Shown one piece after another: positions 1 through 8,638 of a stretch of DNA of 64,000 nucleotides; positions within the stretch are counted from its first letter, which is position 1; every line of letters begins with the position of its first letter. Source of the stretch: Eubacterium sp. (lineage in GTDB: Bacteria; Bacillota; Clostridia; Lachnospirales; Lachnospiraceae); the NCBI GenBank assembly GCA_017433615.1, contig JAFRGW010000034.1, positions 31,999 to 95,998 of the forward strand, in the 5' to 3' direction. Below the pieces are notes generated by a model that saw nothing but the letters and a program-made list of their open reading frames with translations, ran no database searches and was not told where the DNA came from. The position numbers were made by a program, and so were the translations under genes.

Positions 1-27
1 CAACAACTAAAAACAGAACACCTTTTC

Positions 28-65
28 GAAAGTTCCCGGCATTCTTTTTCCGGGAACTTTCTTTT
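28..65 (+). terminator. Intrinsic terminator of a gene left of the window
   Basis: A perfect 12-bp stem (28-39 with 50-61, GAAAGTTCCCGG/CCGGGAACTTTC) around a ten-base loop is followed by four T. It should end transcription from a gene outside the window, so the next gene needs its own promoter between about 66 and 160; I found no convincing -35/-10 pair there. Confidence 0.8.
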
Positions 66-174
66 ATGATGACATCAGTTCAGAAAAGTGATCGGCGGCA
101 CAAGACAGCCGCAGTCAAAGCGAATCACAAACAGTCATCAGTCATTATCGAGCAAATGAAAAGGAGGAGTTACC

Positions 175-1188
175 ATGTTAAGAGTTGGTGTTATCGGTGT
201 AGGTGCAATGGGAACACAGCATTTTCTGCGTATCATGAATAAAATAAACGGTGCAACAGTCACAGCCGTTTCAGATATTAATGAAGTACGTGCAAAAGAA
301 GTCATCGCGCCGTTTGAGGGTGTCCGCTACATTGCAGATCCGTACGCGCTGATCAACGATCCGGAAGTTGATGCGATCGTAATTGTTTCAATCGATTCCA
401 CACATGAAGAATACTGTCTGGAAGCAATTAAGCTTGGAAAGTATATCTTCTGTGAAAAACCACTCTCCGCAAGCGCAGAAGGCGCGCGCAAAGTCGTAGA
501 TGCAGAGATGGCAGGCGGAAAGCGTCTGATCCAGATGGGCTTCAACCGCCGCTTTGATCCGGCATATGAAGAACTGAAAAATATCGTCGTATCCGGCAAA
601 CTCGGCGAGCCGCTCGTCGCACACTGTGCACACAGAAATGCAAACTATGCGCCGCAGTATGATGACGTAATCGCTGTTACAGGCACAGCGATCCATGAGA
701 TCGATACCATGAGCTGGCTGGTCGGTGATTATTTCGTAAAGGCACAGTCCATTTTCCCGAAGACATCCCGCCATTCCAAGAATCCGAACCTGCATGATCC
801 GCAGATCGTTATTCTTACCACAGCTTCCGGCATGGTAATCAACTGCGAGATCTGGACAAACTGCCAGTACGGATATGATATCCGCTGTGAAGTGCTCTGC
901 GAAGACGGAACGGCAACCCTTCCGCGTCCGGCACGTGTTGATGTCTGCACAGCAAACACGCATTACACCGGAATGACTTCTGACGGACTCGGTTATTTTG
1001 CAGAAGCATATGATCGTGAATTCCAGGCATGGGCAGACGCCTGCAATGAAGGCACCTTCTGCAGCGCGGCAGCATCTGCATGGGACGGATACTGTGCAGC
1101 AGTTACGACAGATGCAGTTTTGAAATCCCAGAAGAGCGGCGGCATCGAGGAAGTTCCGCTGACAGACCGCCCGGAATTCTACAAGTAA
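175..1188 (+). CDS. Gfo/Idh/MocA-family dehydrogenase, inositol 2-dehydrogenase-like
   Basis: A cytoplasmic NAD(P)-dependent sugar or polyol dehydrogenase of 337 aa, the usual family length. The N-terminal Rossmann fold has GVGAMG at residues 8-13; EKP follows at 94-96, where Lys95 is the expected catalytic lysine, and HEID lies at 174-177 with His174 the expected catalytic histidine. The start is set by a strong AAGGAGGAG site just upstream. An IolE-like dehydratase and a sugar ABC importer downstream point to inositol or a related cyclitol. Oddity: the family usually has Asp four residues before the catalytic His, and here that place is Gly170 by my hand alignment, so the substrate or activity may differ from IolG. 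Other MocA-type sugar dehydrogenases are possible. Confidence 0.85.
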   Translation: MLRVGVIGVGAMGTQHFLRIMNKINGATVTAVSDINEVRAKEVIAPFEGVRYIADPYALINDPEVDAIVIVSIDSTHEEYCLEAIKLGKYIFCEKPLSASAEGARKVVDAEMAGGKRLIQMGFNRRFDPAYEELKNIVVSGKLGEPLVAHCAHRNANYAPQYDDVIAVTGTAIHEIDTMSWLVGDYFVKAQSIFPKTSRHSKNPNLHDPQIVILTTASGMVINCEIWTNCQYGYDIRCEVLCEDGTATLPRPARVDVCTANTHYTGMTSDGLGYFAEAYDREFQAWADACNEGTFCSAAASAWDGYCAAVTTDAVLKSQKSGGIEEVPLTDRPEFYK

Positions 1189-1228
1189 TCAGTAAACCTG
1201 TTTATCTCTTTTCTACCTATATGTGTTC

Positions 1229-1261
1229 GCAGGCTCCCGGATCAGTGCACCGGGGGCCTGC
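1229..1261 (+). terminator. Hairpin after the dehydrogenase gene
   Basis: A 12-bp GC-rich stem (GCAGGCTCCCGG with CCGGGGGCCTGC, one G-T pair) lies 40 bases after the stop. No T-run follows directly, so it may be an mRNA-stabilising hairpin or a weak terminator. Confidence 0.5.
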
Positions 1262-1370
1262 AAATGCATGTCTGATGCTTTTTGAGAATTTACTGCAAAT
1301 TATTGGTTTTTTTACAGCTTATCCGCATGGTAATATATAGTTACAGATCGGTCACAAGAGGATTTAAGAG

Positions 1371-3071
1371 ATGTTCAGAAAGCTAACACTAAAATTTGGC
1401 GGAAGGGTGATGCTTCTTGTATTCAGTGTCTCTATGATGATCACAGTTGTAATGAGCATCCTTTTCTATCAGCGTTCTGCTGTATCCCTTGTGGATCATT
1501 ATACAAAAAACGTTACAGAAAACCTGACCCGGCGGACAGAACTCTTCGACAGTATGATGAAGGATGCTTATTTAACCTGTGTCTGCGGGGCAACGGATCC
1601 GGAACTGCAGAATCTTCTTTCTGAACACGGGGAGAACCAGAATGAAGAACTGACTGTCCTGCTGCGGAAGTATCTGGAGCGCAGTGATAATATCCATTCA
1701 GTATACTGTTATCTGCCGGAGGAAGATGTGATTGTCCAGGTCAGTGAGGGCAGCGAACAGGTGCAGGCAGGGACAGATGCGGTTCATACATGGGCAGAGG
1801 ATATCAGGCAGCAGTCCAAAAGGAACGATCCCTTTTCGCCGGTATTTAATAAGGATAAGGTGTCCGTTTTTCACCGGCATTTTTTTACATTTTCCAAAGA
1901 GGTATTCAGAAGGGACGGGGGGACCGGCGGTATCCTGTTTATCAATGTGGATGAACGCCGTGTTTACTTTTCGTGTCTGCGGGGAGAAACAGATGTACAG
2001 CATGATTTGTATCTGATGAATGGATCGTTAATCACTTCCGGACAGTCTGAAAGTATGCTGGGAACAGAACTGAAGGAACCGGAACATATCCTGAAAGTCA
2101 GTGCGAATGCACAGGAAACAGAGTATACAATGCTGTCACTGGCAGACCGGAGTGTGATCACAGAAGATTTGAAAAGGACAGGAAACCGGATCATACTGAT
2201 GGCTGTGTTTCTGAATCTGCTGTGTGCGGTACCTGTATATCTTCTGATCCGGCACCTGATGCGGCCACTGAAAGAACTGGAACAGGACATGAACCGTGTC
2301 AGAGAGGGCGATTTTACAGTCCGTGCGAAAGTTTACAGGGAAGATGAGATCGGCAGTCTTTCGGAACATTTTAATGAAATGATCGGACAGATTGAACAGC
2401 TGATTGAAGATCTGGTCACACAGAGAATGCTGAAAAAAGAGGCGGAAATTGAGGCGCTGCAATACCAGATTACACCACATTTTATGTACAACACATTGAA
2501 TTCAATTAAATATGCGGCGATTCTGCAGAATGCGGATCATATTGCGGAGCTGCTGCAGGCTTTCACAGAGCTGCTGCGGATGAGTGCAAGTGACAGAGGA
2601 TCATTTATAACTGTCGGTCAGGAAATCCATATGGTGCAGAATTATATGATGCTGCAGCAGTTCCGGTATGAAAACTCATTTTCGGCAGAATACGAAATTG
2701 AGGCAGGTGCAGAAGGATTCTATGTGCCGCGTCTGCTGATCCAGCCGCTTGTAGAAAATGCAATTCTCCACGGACTGGATCACGGAGAAAGAGACAACCA
2801 GATAAAAATTTCGGTTCGGCAGACATCTGGGCTGGTTGAGATCAAAGTGGCAGATAACGGATCGGGCATGTCACAGGAAGAACTCGACCGTCTGCTCAGC
2901 GGGCAGTACAGGAGCAAATTTAACGGGATTGGAATCCATAACATTATTGAGCGCCTCCGTCTTTATTACGGAGCAGACGGCAATCTGGAATACCGGTCCT
3001 TCATCGGAAAAGGAACGACAGCGATCATTACGTTTCCGGCAACAGACGATCCGGAGGCGTATACGATCTGA
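1371..3071 (+). CDS. Sensor histidine kinase, YesM family
   Basis: A membrane-bound histidine kinase of 566 aa. One membrane helix lies near residues 15-35, an extracytoplasmic sensor region of about 240 aa follows, and a second helix lies near 278-300. Next come a HAMP linker, the His_kinase segment QITPHFMYNTLN (His370 is the phosphate acceptor) and a HATPase with NAILHG, DNGSGMS and GIGIHN. These are the marks of the LytS/YesM class that pairs with AraC-type regulators. The next two genes are a binding-protein-like lipoprotein and such a regulator, so the three probably sense one ligand and control the transport genes downstream. I infer the ligand to be a sugar or cyclitol. Confidence 0.93.
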   Translation: MFRKLTLKFGGRVMLLVFSVSMMITVVMSILFYQRSAVSLVDHYTKNVTENLTRRTELFDSMMKDAYLTCVCGATDPELQNLLSEHGENQNEELTVLLRKYLERSDNIHSVYCYLPEEDVIVQVSEGSEQVQAGTDAVHTWAEDIRQQSKRNDPFSPVFNKDKVSVFHRHFFTFSKEVFRRDGGTGGILFINVDERRVYFSCLRGETDVQHDLYLMNGSLITSGQSESMLGTELKEPEHILKVSANAQETEYTMLSLADRSVITEDLKRTGNRIILMAVFLNLLCAVPVYLLIRHLMRPLKELEQDMNRVREGDFTVRAKVYREDEIGSLSEHFNEMIGQIEQLIEDLVTQRMLKKEAEIEALQYQITPHFMYNTLNSIKYAAILQNADHIAELLQAFTELLRMSASDRGSFITVGQEIHMVQNYMMLQQFRYENSFSAEYEIEAGAEGFYVPRLLIQPLVENAILHGLDHGERDNQIKISVRQTSGLVEIKVADNGSGMSQEELDRLLSGQYRSKFNGIGIHNIIERLRLYYGADGNLEYRSFIGKGTTAIITFPATDDPEAYTI

Positions 3072-3143
3072 CGAACCGTACGGACCCGGGTATTGTGTCA
3101 GGTCTCGCAGGGGCCTGAAAAAGATAACACTGGAGGGGGCAGC

Positions 3144-4106
3144 ATGAAAAAACGAACCGGAATCTTTCTGACAGCCGCACTGATCTTATCTGCATGTGGA
3201 AATCCTGCTTCAGACCAGACTGTCCAGGCGGACAGGCCGTCGGTGATTGCGATTGTAAAGGCAATGGATTCGCTGCACTGGCTTTCTGTCGAGGAAGGTC
3301 TGGATCAGGCGGCTCTGCAGTCGGGAGTCGATTTGAATGTTCTCTGGCCGGACGAAGAAGACGATGTGGAAACCCAAAACCGCATAATACAGGATGCAAT
3401 CACCGCAAAACCGGATGCTGTGATACTTGCACCCTGCGACTCTGTCCGGGTTCAGCCATATATAAAGGAGTTGCAGAAACAGGGGACGCCCCTTCTTTAT
3501 ATGGATGAGGAAGGCGGGGGCAGATCGGGAATTCCATATGTCGGATCCGATAATTATCATGCAGGTGAACTGGCAGCAGAGAAGCTCGCAGAGTCGCTGC
3601 CGGAAGATGCAAAAGTTGCCGTCATTGCCGGAAGTCAGAGTCAGATGGCGCATCAGAAACGTGCCGGCGGTTTTACAGACTATATAGAGAAAAATACATC
3701 CCTGCAGGTGGTATCTGTCAAAGAAGTTCCGGGAACGACTCTGGCAGGCGGACGCAAAGCCATGCAGGAGATATTAGAGGAGGATCCGGATGTTGCAGGT
3801 GTTTTCTGCGCCAGTGCCATGCTGGTTATGGGAGCGCTGGAGAATAATGAAGCCACCGGAAGAACTGAGATCAGGCTGGTCGGAATGGATACGCAGAGCG
3901 ATGCGCTGTCAGCCCTTGAAAATGGTAAAATTCTGGCGATGATCAGTCAGAACGGTTACGAAATCGGCTATACGGCACTCCTGCAGGCTGTCAGCAGTCT
4001 GGAAGGTACCGAAGTCCCGGAAAAAACATATGTTTCCAATGAAGTAATAACGAAAGAGACAGCAGATACATTTTTGCAGAAATATGTAAGTGAGGGAAGA
4101 TCATGA
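3144..4106 (+). CDS. Periplasmic-binding-protein-like lipoprotein, probable accessory sensor
   Basis: A 320-aa exported lipoprotein of the RbsB/LacI-type sugar-binding fold. Residues 1-18 form a signal peptide with lipobox LSAC (Cys18). The start at 3144 is chosen because TGGAGGGGGC lies just before it; the frame is open further upstream but without a ribosome site. It sits between kinase and regulator and its stop overlaps the regulator start by 4 bp. This placing suggests it binds the ligand outside the cell and presents it to the kinase rather than feeding the importer, which has its own lipoprotein at 8639. That role is inferred from gene order and from similar three-gene modules; transport cannot be excluded. 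Confidence 0.85.
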   Translation: MKKRTGIFLTAALILSACGNPASDQTVQADRPSVIAIVKAMDSLHWLSVEEGLDQAALQSGVDLNVLWPDEEDDVETQNRIIQDAITAKPDAVILAPCDSVRVQPYIKELQKQGTPLLYMDEEGGGRSGIPYVGSDNYHAGELAAEKLAESLPEDAKVAVIAGSQSQMAHQKRAGGFTDYIEKNTSLQVVSVKEVPGTTLAGGRKAMQEILEEDPDVAGVFCASAMLVMGALENNEATGRTEIRLVGMDTQSDALSALENGKILAMISQNGYEIGYTALLQAVSSLEGTEVPEKTYVSNEVITKETADTFLQKYVSEGRS

Positions 4107-5647
4107 AACGTGTGCTGATTGTGGATGATGATTTTCTGGTCCGGCGTTATCTTGCCCAGCTGATTGACTGGGAGAAGAACGGATATGAGCTGCTGGAGCC
4201 TGCCCGGGACGGTGGACAGGCATTGAATATGATCAGGGATCATGTTCCTGATCTTGTTCTGACAGATATTGACATGCCGGTGATGAACGGGATCGAGCTG
4301 CTGATGCAGATGCGGGAAGAATCTCTTCATCCTCATATCGTCATTTTGAGCTGCCATGATGATTTTGCCTATGTCCGGGAATCAATGCGGCTCGGCGCGG
4401 AAGAATATATTCTGAAGGACGAGGTATCAGAGGAAAAACTGCTGGAGGTTCTGTCTGATATTTTCCGGGATGAAGCAGGCAGAGAATCTGAGCATGTCCG
4501 GACACAGAAAGAGACAGACAGAGAATCTGAGCCGGCCATGACACAAAAAGGAACCGGCAGGAAAACGGAAGCCGTGCGTGCAGAACTTCTGCGGCTGCTG
4601 GATGGTGTTTCTGAAAGAAGTGATTTAATCGCTCCGGATGCGGTCGCTGCACTGCAGGTTGTTGATTATGAGGAAAATGCAGCGTATCAGTCGCTGGAAA
4701 ACAGGGAACAGTTTTACCGGTCCTTTGCGGAGCTGTGTGAAGAAAAAGCTGAGGGATGCAGGAATGTCAGAGTTGTCCATGTACGGGGCGGCTGGTTTGC
4801 CGTGCTTTTTGAGTTGAAAGATACTGTAAGCCTGCAGGATCGTCAGTATATACTTCAGAAAAACGTCAATATGTTTCAATATGAGGCGGACAGACATTAT
4901 GAGGTTTCCCTGAGAGTCGGTATCAGCGAAATGCAGTTCTGCAGCAATGATGTGCAGAATTGCTGGGAGTCGGCAAAAGATCTGACGGGACATGCCTTTT
5001 ATAACCGGGGAACTACTTTTTACAGCTGGCAGACACCGCCCATGGGGAATACACTCCCGCAGAAAGCGCAGGATTTTCTGGACGTCGCGCCGGAAATGAT
5101 CGCCAGACGCGACCGCGAAGCTGTGCATGAGGCATGTGAAAGTGTACTGAAGACATTTATGAAGGAGCAGACAAAGGAGACCATTGTAATTGCATGGGTC
5201 CGGAATGCAGACAGGATTTTCCAGCTGGAGATGCAGCCGGCTCCAAAACATTTCCGGGAGATGAATGAACGCGTCAGGTTATACGTGGCAGCCTGTACAG
5301 AGCGGCTGCCGGATACAAACGAATACAGCGAAAGTGTTGCAATGGTGATCCGGTATATTCAGAAGAACTATGCAGATAACATCTCGCTGAATGATGCAGC
5401 AGAAGCCGTACACCTGACGACAACCTATCTCAGCTATGTTTTTCACAAAGAGACAAATATCACGTTCTCAGAATATCTTCAGTCCTGCCGGATTGACAGA
5501 GCGCGGGAACTTCTGGAACATACAGATGAGAAAGTGCGGGAGATCGGGCAGATGGTCGGATACAATGATAACCGGCATTTCAGCAAGACCTTTAAGAAAG
5601 TGACGGGATTCACGCCGCAGGAGTACCGAAAACAGCATCGCAGGTGA
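4103..5647 (+). CDS. AraC-type response regulator, YesN family
   Basis: A DNA-binding response regulator of 514 aa. The receiver domain (1-120) has the acidic pair near residues 8-10, phospho-acceptor Asp55 in LTDIDMP and a lysine in YILKDE. The C-terminal 100 residues form a double helix-turn-helix AraC domain. The start overlaps the upstream lipoprotein stop (ATGA), so translation is coupled. It most likely activates the ABC operon that begins 325 bp downstream. Oddity: just after the receiver, a 13-residue unit starting RESE is repeated in tandem (39-bp period, 4481 and 4520), making a charged, probably flexible linker. Confidence 0.93.
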   Translation: MKRVLIVDDDFLVRRYLAQLIDWEKNGYELLEPARDGGQALNMIRDHVPDLVLTDIDMPVMNGIELLMQMREESLHPHIVILSCHDDFAYVRESMRLGAEEYILKDEVSEEKLLEVLSDIFRDEAGRESEHVRTQKETDRESEPAMTQKGTGRKTEAVRAELLRLLDGVSERSDLIAPDAVAALQVVDYEENAAYQSLENREQFYRSFAELCEEKAEGCRNVRVVHVRGGWFAVLFELKDTVSLQDRQYILQKNVNMFQYEADRHYEVSLRVGISEMQFCSNDVQNCWESAKDLTGHAFYNRGTTFYSWQTPPMGNTLPQKAQDFLDVAPEMIARRDREAVHEACESVLKTFMKEQTKETIVIAWVRNADRIFQLEMQPAPKHFREMNERVRLYVAACTERLPDTNEYSESVAMVIRYIQKNYADNISLNDAAEAVHLTTTYLSYVFHKETNITFSEYLQSCRIDRARELLEHTDEKVREIGQMVGYNDNRHFSKTFKKVTGFTPQEYRKQHRR

Positions 5648-5972
5648 AGCTCCTTTTGCAAGCGGATATCCGCAGCGCCGGCAGACGCGGAGCTGAAGAT
5701 CTGCAATCAAAACAGAATCGAAATCGAAAAATAAGACACCTTGTCGAAAAACTGTCCCGTACAGTGCCGGCAGGTGTCTTTTTTTGTGTCTGCATCAGAA
5801 AAAAAGAGCGTATTTTTGATGCATTTTCCGAAAGAACGGCTCGTTATAAAATGGCAGGATCCGGCTTATACTTTGTACAACAAAGAAAAACAGCAGCCGC
5901 GAAAGAACGAAAGCGACAGGCCGGCTGCAGAAACGAAGGGGAAGCAAGAGAAAAAGAGGAGGTAAACATCAT
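5648..5972 (+). other. Intergenic region between regulator and ABC operon
   Basis: This 325-bp gap holds the terminator at 5733-5785. Beyond it lies a possible weak promoter with TATACT at 5867-5872, which is where the upstream AraC-type regulator would be expected to bind. I see no clear repeated operator. A GAGGAGG ribosome site precedes the next gene. Confidence 0.5.
5733..5785 (+). terminator. Terminator after the response regulator
   Basis: The outer stem AAGACACC (5733-5740) pairs with GGTGTCTT (5773-5780) and closes a branched inner hairpin; a T-run follows to 5785. It separates the regulatory trio from the transport operon. Confidence 0.8.
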
Positions 5973-7487
5973 ATGAGCAATTCGAAGTATCTCGTAGAGA
6001 TGAACGATATCTCCGTAGAATTTCCGGGTGTTAAGGCACTGGATGGTGTTCATTTTAATGCAATACCCGGCGAGGTACACGTTCTTCTCGGAGAGAACGG
6101 CGCAGGCAAAAGTACCATTATGAAGGTGCTGGCCGGTGTAAATACCAATTATACGGGAACAATCATCTGGAAGGGAGAAGAAATAGTTGCAAAGAGTGTC
6201 GAAGAGCAGCGGGAACGCGGTGTCGGCATCATTTTCCAGGAACTGAATCTGCTGGACAACCTCACGGTCGCAGAGAACATGTTTCTCGGGCGGCAGCCGC
6301 TCACAAAGTCCGGAAACATCGACTGGAAGAAAATGAATGCAGACGCCAGAAAGCTGCTGGATGATATTCATTCAGACATCGATGAGAAGATCCAGGTCTC
6401 AAAGCTGACAGTCGGACAGAAACAGATGGTTGAGATTGCAAAATCCATGTCGTACCACTGCGATATCCTGATCATGGATGAGCCGACTTCCGCACTTACG
6501 GAGAAAGAAGTAAATGCACTCTTTGAGCTGATCCACAGGCTGACAGCTGAAGGTGTAGCGATCGTATATATTTCCCACAGACTTGCGGAGATCAAGCAGA
6601 TCGGTGACCGGGTTACAATTTTCCGTGACGGCAAATATGTCGACACGCTGAACCTGAAAGAAATCACGATCGATCAGATGGTAGCCCTGATGGTCGGACG
6701 TGAGATGACCAATTACTATCCCAAGGTTGATGTAGAACCGGGAGAGATCCTGCTGGAAGTAAAGAATTTTAAGCAGAATACCACACTGAAGGATGTTTCC
6801 TTCTATGCGAGAGCCGGAGAAATAACCGGATTCTATGGTCTGATGGGTGCAGGCCGTACAGAACTGATGCGGGCAGTATTCGGCGCAGATCCGGTCGACA
6901 GTGGAGAGGTTTTCGTCAAAGGTCAGAAAACGGTAATTAAGAGTCCGGAGCAGGCTGTTAAAATGGGCATTGCACTTCTGACAGAAGACCGGAAACAGCA
7001 GGGGCTGATCCTTGAATTTGATTTGAACCAGAATATTTCCCTCCCTAATTTGTCAACTGCCATGACAAAGTTCGGTTTGAATCATAAGAAGGAGACAGCT
7101 AACAATCAGAAACTGGCGGACTCCATGCGGGTTAAGACACCGTCTCTGATGCAGAAAGCGAAAAACCTCTCCGGCGGAAACCAGCAGAAGGTCGTCATCT
7201 GCAAATGGCTGAATACCAATTCGGACATCGTCATTTTCGATGAGCCGACACGCGGTATTGACGTCGGCGCGAAGGCGGAGATCTACTCCATCATGAATGA
7301 GCTGAAAGAAGATGGTAAAGCAGTCATCATGGTATCCTCAGAGCTTGCGGAATGCATGGGCGTCAGCGACAGAATCTACGTCATGCATGAAGGTGAGATC
7401 ACCGGTCTGATTGAGCGTGATCAGATGAAGGATGTTACAGAAGAGCTTGTCGTAGGATACGCGACAGCGGCAACCACAATGAATTAA
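5973..7487 (+). CDS. Sugar ABC importer ATPase with two nucleotide-binding domains (RbsA/MglA type)
   Basis: The 504-aa energy-coupling subunit of a ribose/galactose/inositol-type importer, acting at the inner face of the membrane. The N-terminal domain has Walker A GENGAGKST (40-48), a signature in the LTVGQKQ form and Walker B MDEPTSAL. The C-terminal domain has the degenerate Walker A GLMGAGRTE typical of this family, signature LSGGNQQ and Walker B FDEPTRGID. Fused duplicate ATPase domains are normal here. Permease and binding protein follow at 7542 and 8639. The exact sugar cannot be read from the ATPase; IolE- and IolG-like neighbours suggest inositol. Confidence 0.95.
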   Translation: MSNSKYLVEMNDISVEFPGVKALDGVHFNAIPGEVHVLLGENGAGKSTIMKVLAGVNTNYTGTIIWKGEEIVAKSVEEQRERGVGIIFQELNLLDNLTVAENMFLGRQPLTKSGNIDWKKMNADARKLLDDIHSDIDEKIQVSKLTVGQKQMVEIAKSMSYHCDILIMDEPTSALTEKEVNALFELIHRLTAEGVAIVYISHRLAEIKQIGDRVTIFRDGKYVDTLNLKEITIDQMVALMVGREMTNYYPKVDVEPGEILLEVKNFKQNTTLKDVSFYARAGEITGFYGLMGAGRTELMRAVFGADPVDSGEVFVKGQKTVIKSPEQAVKMGIALLTEDRKQQGLILEFDLNQNISLPNLSTAMTKFGLNHKKETANNQKLADSMRVKTPSLMQKAKNLSGGNQQKVVICKWLNTNSDIVIFDEPTRGIDVGAKAEIYSIMNELKEDGKAVIMVSSELAECMGVSDRIYVMHEGEITGLIERDQMKDVTEELVVGYATAATTMN

Positions 7488-7541
7488 GCAACTCCCGGGA
7501 TTAAGAAAATCCGGATCGGAAAATAAAAAAGGAGAATAAAG

Positions 7542-8510
7542 ATGAATACAACAGCTGCAAAGACAAAGAAAATAGATTTATCGAACATGTCGGCACTGCT
7601 CGTACTGATCGTTCTGTGCGTGCTGCTGTCAATCGCAGAACCGGCATTCCATTCATTTGCAAACTTCATTAACATTCTGCAGCAGGTTACCGTATATGCG
7701 GTCCTGGCAGTCGGTGTCAACATTGTAATCTTCACCGGCGGTATCGATATCTCAGTCGGATCAGTCGTTGCTTTTACCGGTATCGTAATGGGTAAGATCA
7801 TCGTCGAAGCTGGTCTTCCGAGCATCGTCGGCATCATCGCCGCACTGGCAATCGGACTTGGCTGCGGCCTGTTCAACGGCATTATGATTTCCAAATTCAA
7901 ACTGCAGCCTATGATTGCGACCCTCGCCATGATGTCTATGGCCCGCGGCGCTGCTTATACAATTGCTGACGGAAATACGATCACAGGTTACTCTGCTGGA
8001 TTCCGTTTCATCGGTTCCGGTACCATTCCGGGAACACAGATTCCGGTTCAGATCATTTTCATGATCCTGCTGTACATCCTGTTCTACTACATCATGAAAT
8101 ACCGCAGATTCGGCCGCTACATTTACTCCATCGGCGGCAACGAAGAAGCAACAAGACTTTCCGGTATCAATGTCACAAAGTATAAAACCATGGCATACGG
8201 AATCTCTGGCCTCTGCGCCGGTATAGCTTCCGTAATCCTGACAGCAAAGCTGAACTCCGCACAGTCTACAGCAGGCCTTGACTATGAGATGGACGCAATT
8301 GCATCCTGCGTCATCGGCGGAACATCCCTCCTCGGCGGATCCGGTTCAGTCTGGGGCACATTCGTAGGTGCAATCATCATGATCGTTATCAGAAACGGTC
8401 TGAACCTCCTGAACGTTTCCTCAAACCTGCAGAAGCTGGTTATCGGTGTTGTCATCCTGATTGCAGTCCTTGCTGACGCGATCCGAAACGGCGCACTGAA
8501 GAAAGCATAA
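7542..8510 (+). CDS. Sugar ABC importer permease (RbsC type)
   Basis: A 322-aa, very hydrophobic membrane protein with about eight to ten predicted helices and the BPD_transp_2 pattern, including GGIDISVG early and a Gly-rich GGTSLLGGSGSVWG stretch near residue 260. The family length is about 320 aa. An AAAAGGAG site precedes the start. It would form the membrane channel as a homodimer with the ATPase encoded 54 bp upstream and the lipoprotein encoded 128 bp downstream. Confidence 0.95.
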   Translation: MNTTAAKTKKIDLSNMSALLVLIVLCVLLSIAEPAFHSFANFINILQQVTVYAVLAVGVNIVIFTGGIDISVGSVVAFTGIVMGKIIVEAGLPSIVGIIAALAIGLGCGLFNGIMISKFKLQPMIATLAMMSMARGAAYTIADGNTITGYSAGFRFIGSGTIPGTQIPVQIIFMILLYILFYYIMKYRRFGRYIYSIGGNEEATRLSGINVTKYKTMAYGISGLCAGIASVILTAKLNSAQSTAGLDYEMDAIASCVIGGTSLLGGSGSVWGTFVGAIIMIVIRNGLNLLNVSSNLQKLVIGVVILIAVLADAIRNGALKKA

Positions 8511-8549
8511 AACATAACAGGCAGTACACAGAAAATTATTTAAAGGTAT

Positions 8550-8590
8550 ATCCCGGCCGGGATTGGCTGAATGATTCCGGCCGGATATTA
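8550..8590 (+). promoter_or_regulatory. Strong intercistronic hairpin before the binding-protein gene
   Basis: TATCCCGGCCGG pairs with CCGGCCGGATA with one bulged base. No T-run follows. Such hairpins between permease and binding-protein genes often protect or process mRNA so that the binding protein is made in excess; that use is inferred here. Confidence 0.55.
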
Positions 8591-8638
8591 AACAAGTTCA
8601 TTATTTACCCGGTAAGGGCATATGAAAGGAGAAACATT

